This document shows, piece after piece, positions 12,725 through 12,972 of a stretch of DNA of 12,972 nt. Made by a program: the position numbers and the translations under genes. Location of the stretch: the NCBI GenBank assembly GCA_046536675.1, contig JAWDMK010000019.1:1-12972 (forward strand), read 5' to 3'. The notes under the pieces were generated by a model. The model was given only the letters and a program-made list of their open reading frames with translations, ran no database searches and was not told where the DNA came from. This stretch comes from JAGDYD01 sp046536675 (lineage in GTDB: Archaea > Micrarchaeota > Micrarchaeia > Micrarchaeales > CABMGC01). The first letter of the stretch is position 1. Each line of letters opens with the position of its first letter.

Positions 12725-12778
12725 TATGTCAATATAATTATTAATGCTTTTTGATGCTTTTGGCGTTATTAGTGTGAA

Positions 12779-12853
12779 AATTGCGTCTCGCAATTGGATA
12801 TAGTCTTGAGGAGTGCAAAGAGGCTCGCAATTGCTTCTTGTTGCGGCAAGAAG
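12779..12853 (+). promoter_or_regulatory. Structured pre-16S leader with repeats and hairpins
   Basis: AATTGCG (12779-12785) pairs with CGCAATT after a 3-nt loop, forming a 7-bp hairpin. The decamer CTCGCAATTG occurs twice (12787-12796, 12824-12833), so AATTGCG could pair with either copy. A second hairpin, CTTCTTG-TTGCGG-CAAGAAG (12834-12853), ends right at the presumed 16S 5' end. Roles in rRNA processing are inferred; the 3' partner of the usual long processing stem lies outside the window. Confidence 0.5.
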
Positions 12854-12972
12854 ACTCCAGTCGATGCTGCTGGAGGGCACTGCTATCAGATTTCGACAGC
12901 CATGCAAGTTTGCCCAATGGCTTCATTGGGCGGCGTACGGCTCAGTAACGCGTAGTCAATCTACTGTAAGGA
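12854..12972 (+). rRNA. rrs: 16S rRNA, 5' end (continues beyond the window)
   Basis: The region aligns by eye with archaeal 16S 5' sequence: ACTCCAGTCGATGCTGCTGG corresponds to the consensus (A)TTCCGGTTGATCCTGCCGG. It is followed by CACTGCTATCAGATTTCGAC, CCATGCAAGTT and ACGGCTCAGTAACGCGTAGT, all conserved landmarks. Helix 1 is kept by paired changes (CCAG/CTGG instead of CCGG/CCGG). Helix 6 is a short hairpin GCCCAATG-GCTT-CATTGGGC (12912-12931). The exact mature 5' nucleotide is estimated from the alignment. The remainder of the gene and any 23S lie to the right. Confidence 0.95.

Noticed and set aside
12702..12763. CCAAAAGC / GCTTTTGG inverted repeat before 16S
   Set aside because: One arm lies upstream of the predicted transcript start, so it would not form in the pre-rRNA; may be chance in A+T-rich DNA.
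12716..12926. Minus-strand frames of 61-63 codons over the rRNA leader and 16S
   Set aside because: They overlap 16S rRNA sequence and its leader.
1..12972. CRISPR array
   Set aside because: No regularly spaced direct repeats of suitable length are present.

Overview
This is an A+T-rich archaeal chromosome segment made almost entirely of core information-processing genes, with one mobile-element gene at the left edge and the 5' end of a 16S rRNA gene at the right edge. Archaeal origin is clear from eL31, eL39, eS19, aIF6, prefoldin alpha, PDCD5, RNA polymerase subunit L and Endo_dU/DUF99, from TATA-box promoters with no -35/-10 elements, and from tRNA introns. The very short tRNA introns, including one in a T-loop, and the divergent 16S 5' end suggest an ultra-small DPANN/Micrarchaeota (ARMAN)-like lineage. 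That placement is inference; no database search was possible.

Layout. 1-891: a TnpB (IS200/IS605 OrfB-type nuclease) gene on the minus strand, cut by the window edge, with two perfect palindromes upstream of it. 972-1046: tRNA-Lys(UUU), convergent with a class II lysyl-tRNA synthetase (1057-2502, minus). 2671-4457 (plus): tRNA-Ser(GGA) carrying two tiny introns, followed after 12 nt by the ribosomal protein operon uS13-uS4-uS11. 4474-6698 (minus): a VirB11/TadA/GspE-type secretion or pilus ATPase whose stop overlaps the start of a polytopic dolichol/phytol/DGK1-type lipid kinase. 6761-10212 (minus): the archaeal cluster eS19-PDCD5-eL39-eL31-aIF6-prefoldin alpha-FtsY. 10387-11206 (plus): rpoL and Endo_dU/DUF99. 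11327-12457 (plus): an internally duplicated HTH-plus-sensor regulator. 12447-12620 (minus): a 57-aa small protein with a good promoter. 12854-12972 (plus): the start of 16S rRNA, preceded by a structured leader.

How it works together. Most genes serve translation or co-translational targeting: ribosomal proteins, the 60S anti-association factor aIF6, a synthetase and its tRNA neighbour, the chaperone subunit prefoldin alpha and the SRP receptor FtsY. First genes of operons have a TATA box about 26 bp before the expected transcript start and little or no leader. Internal genes often use a stop codon fused to a Shine-Dalgarno-like AGGT(G) a few T-rich bases before the next ATG, implying coupled termination and reinitiation.

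The most distinctive item is tRNA-Ser(GGA). It has an 11-nt intron at the canonical 37/38 position and a 13-nt intron at 59/60 in the T-loop, the latter with a perfect bulge-helix-bulge fold. No stretch longer than about 300 bases lacks a gene.
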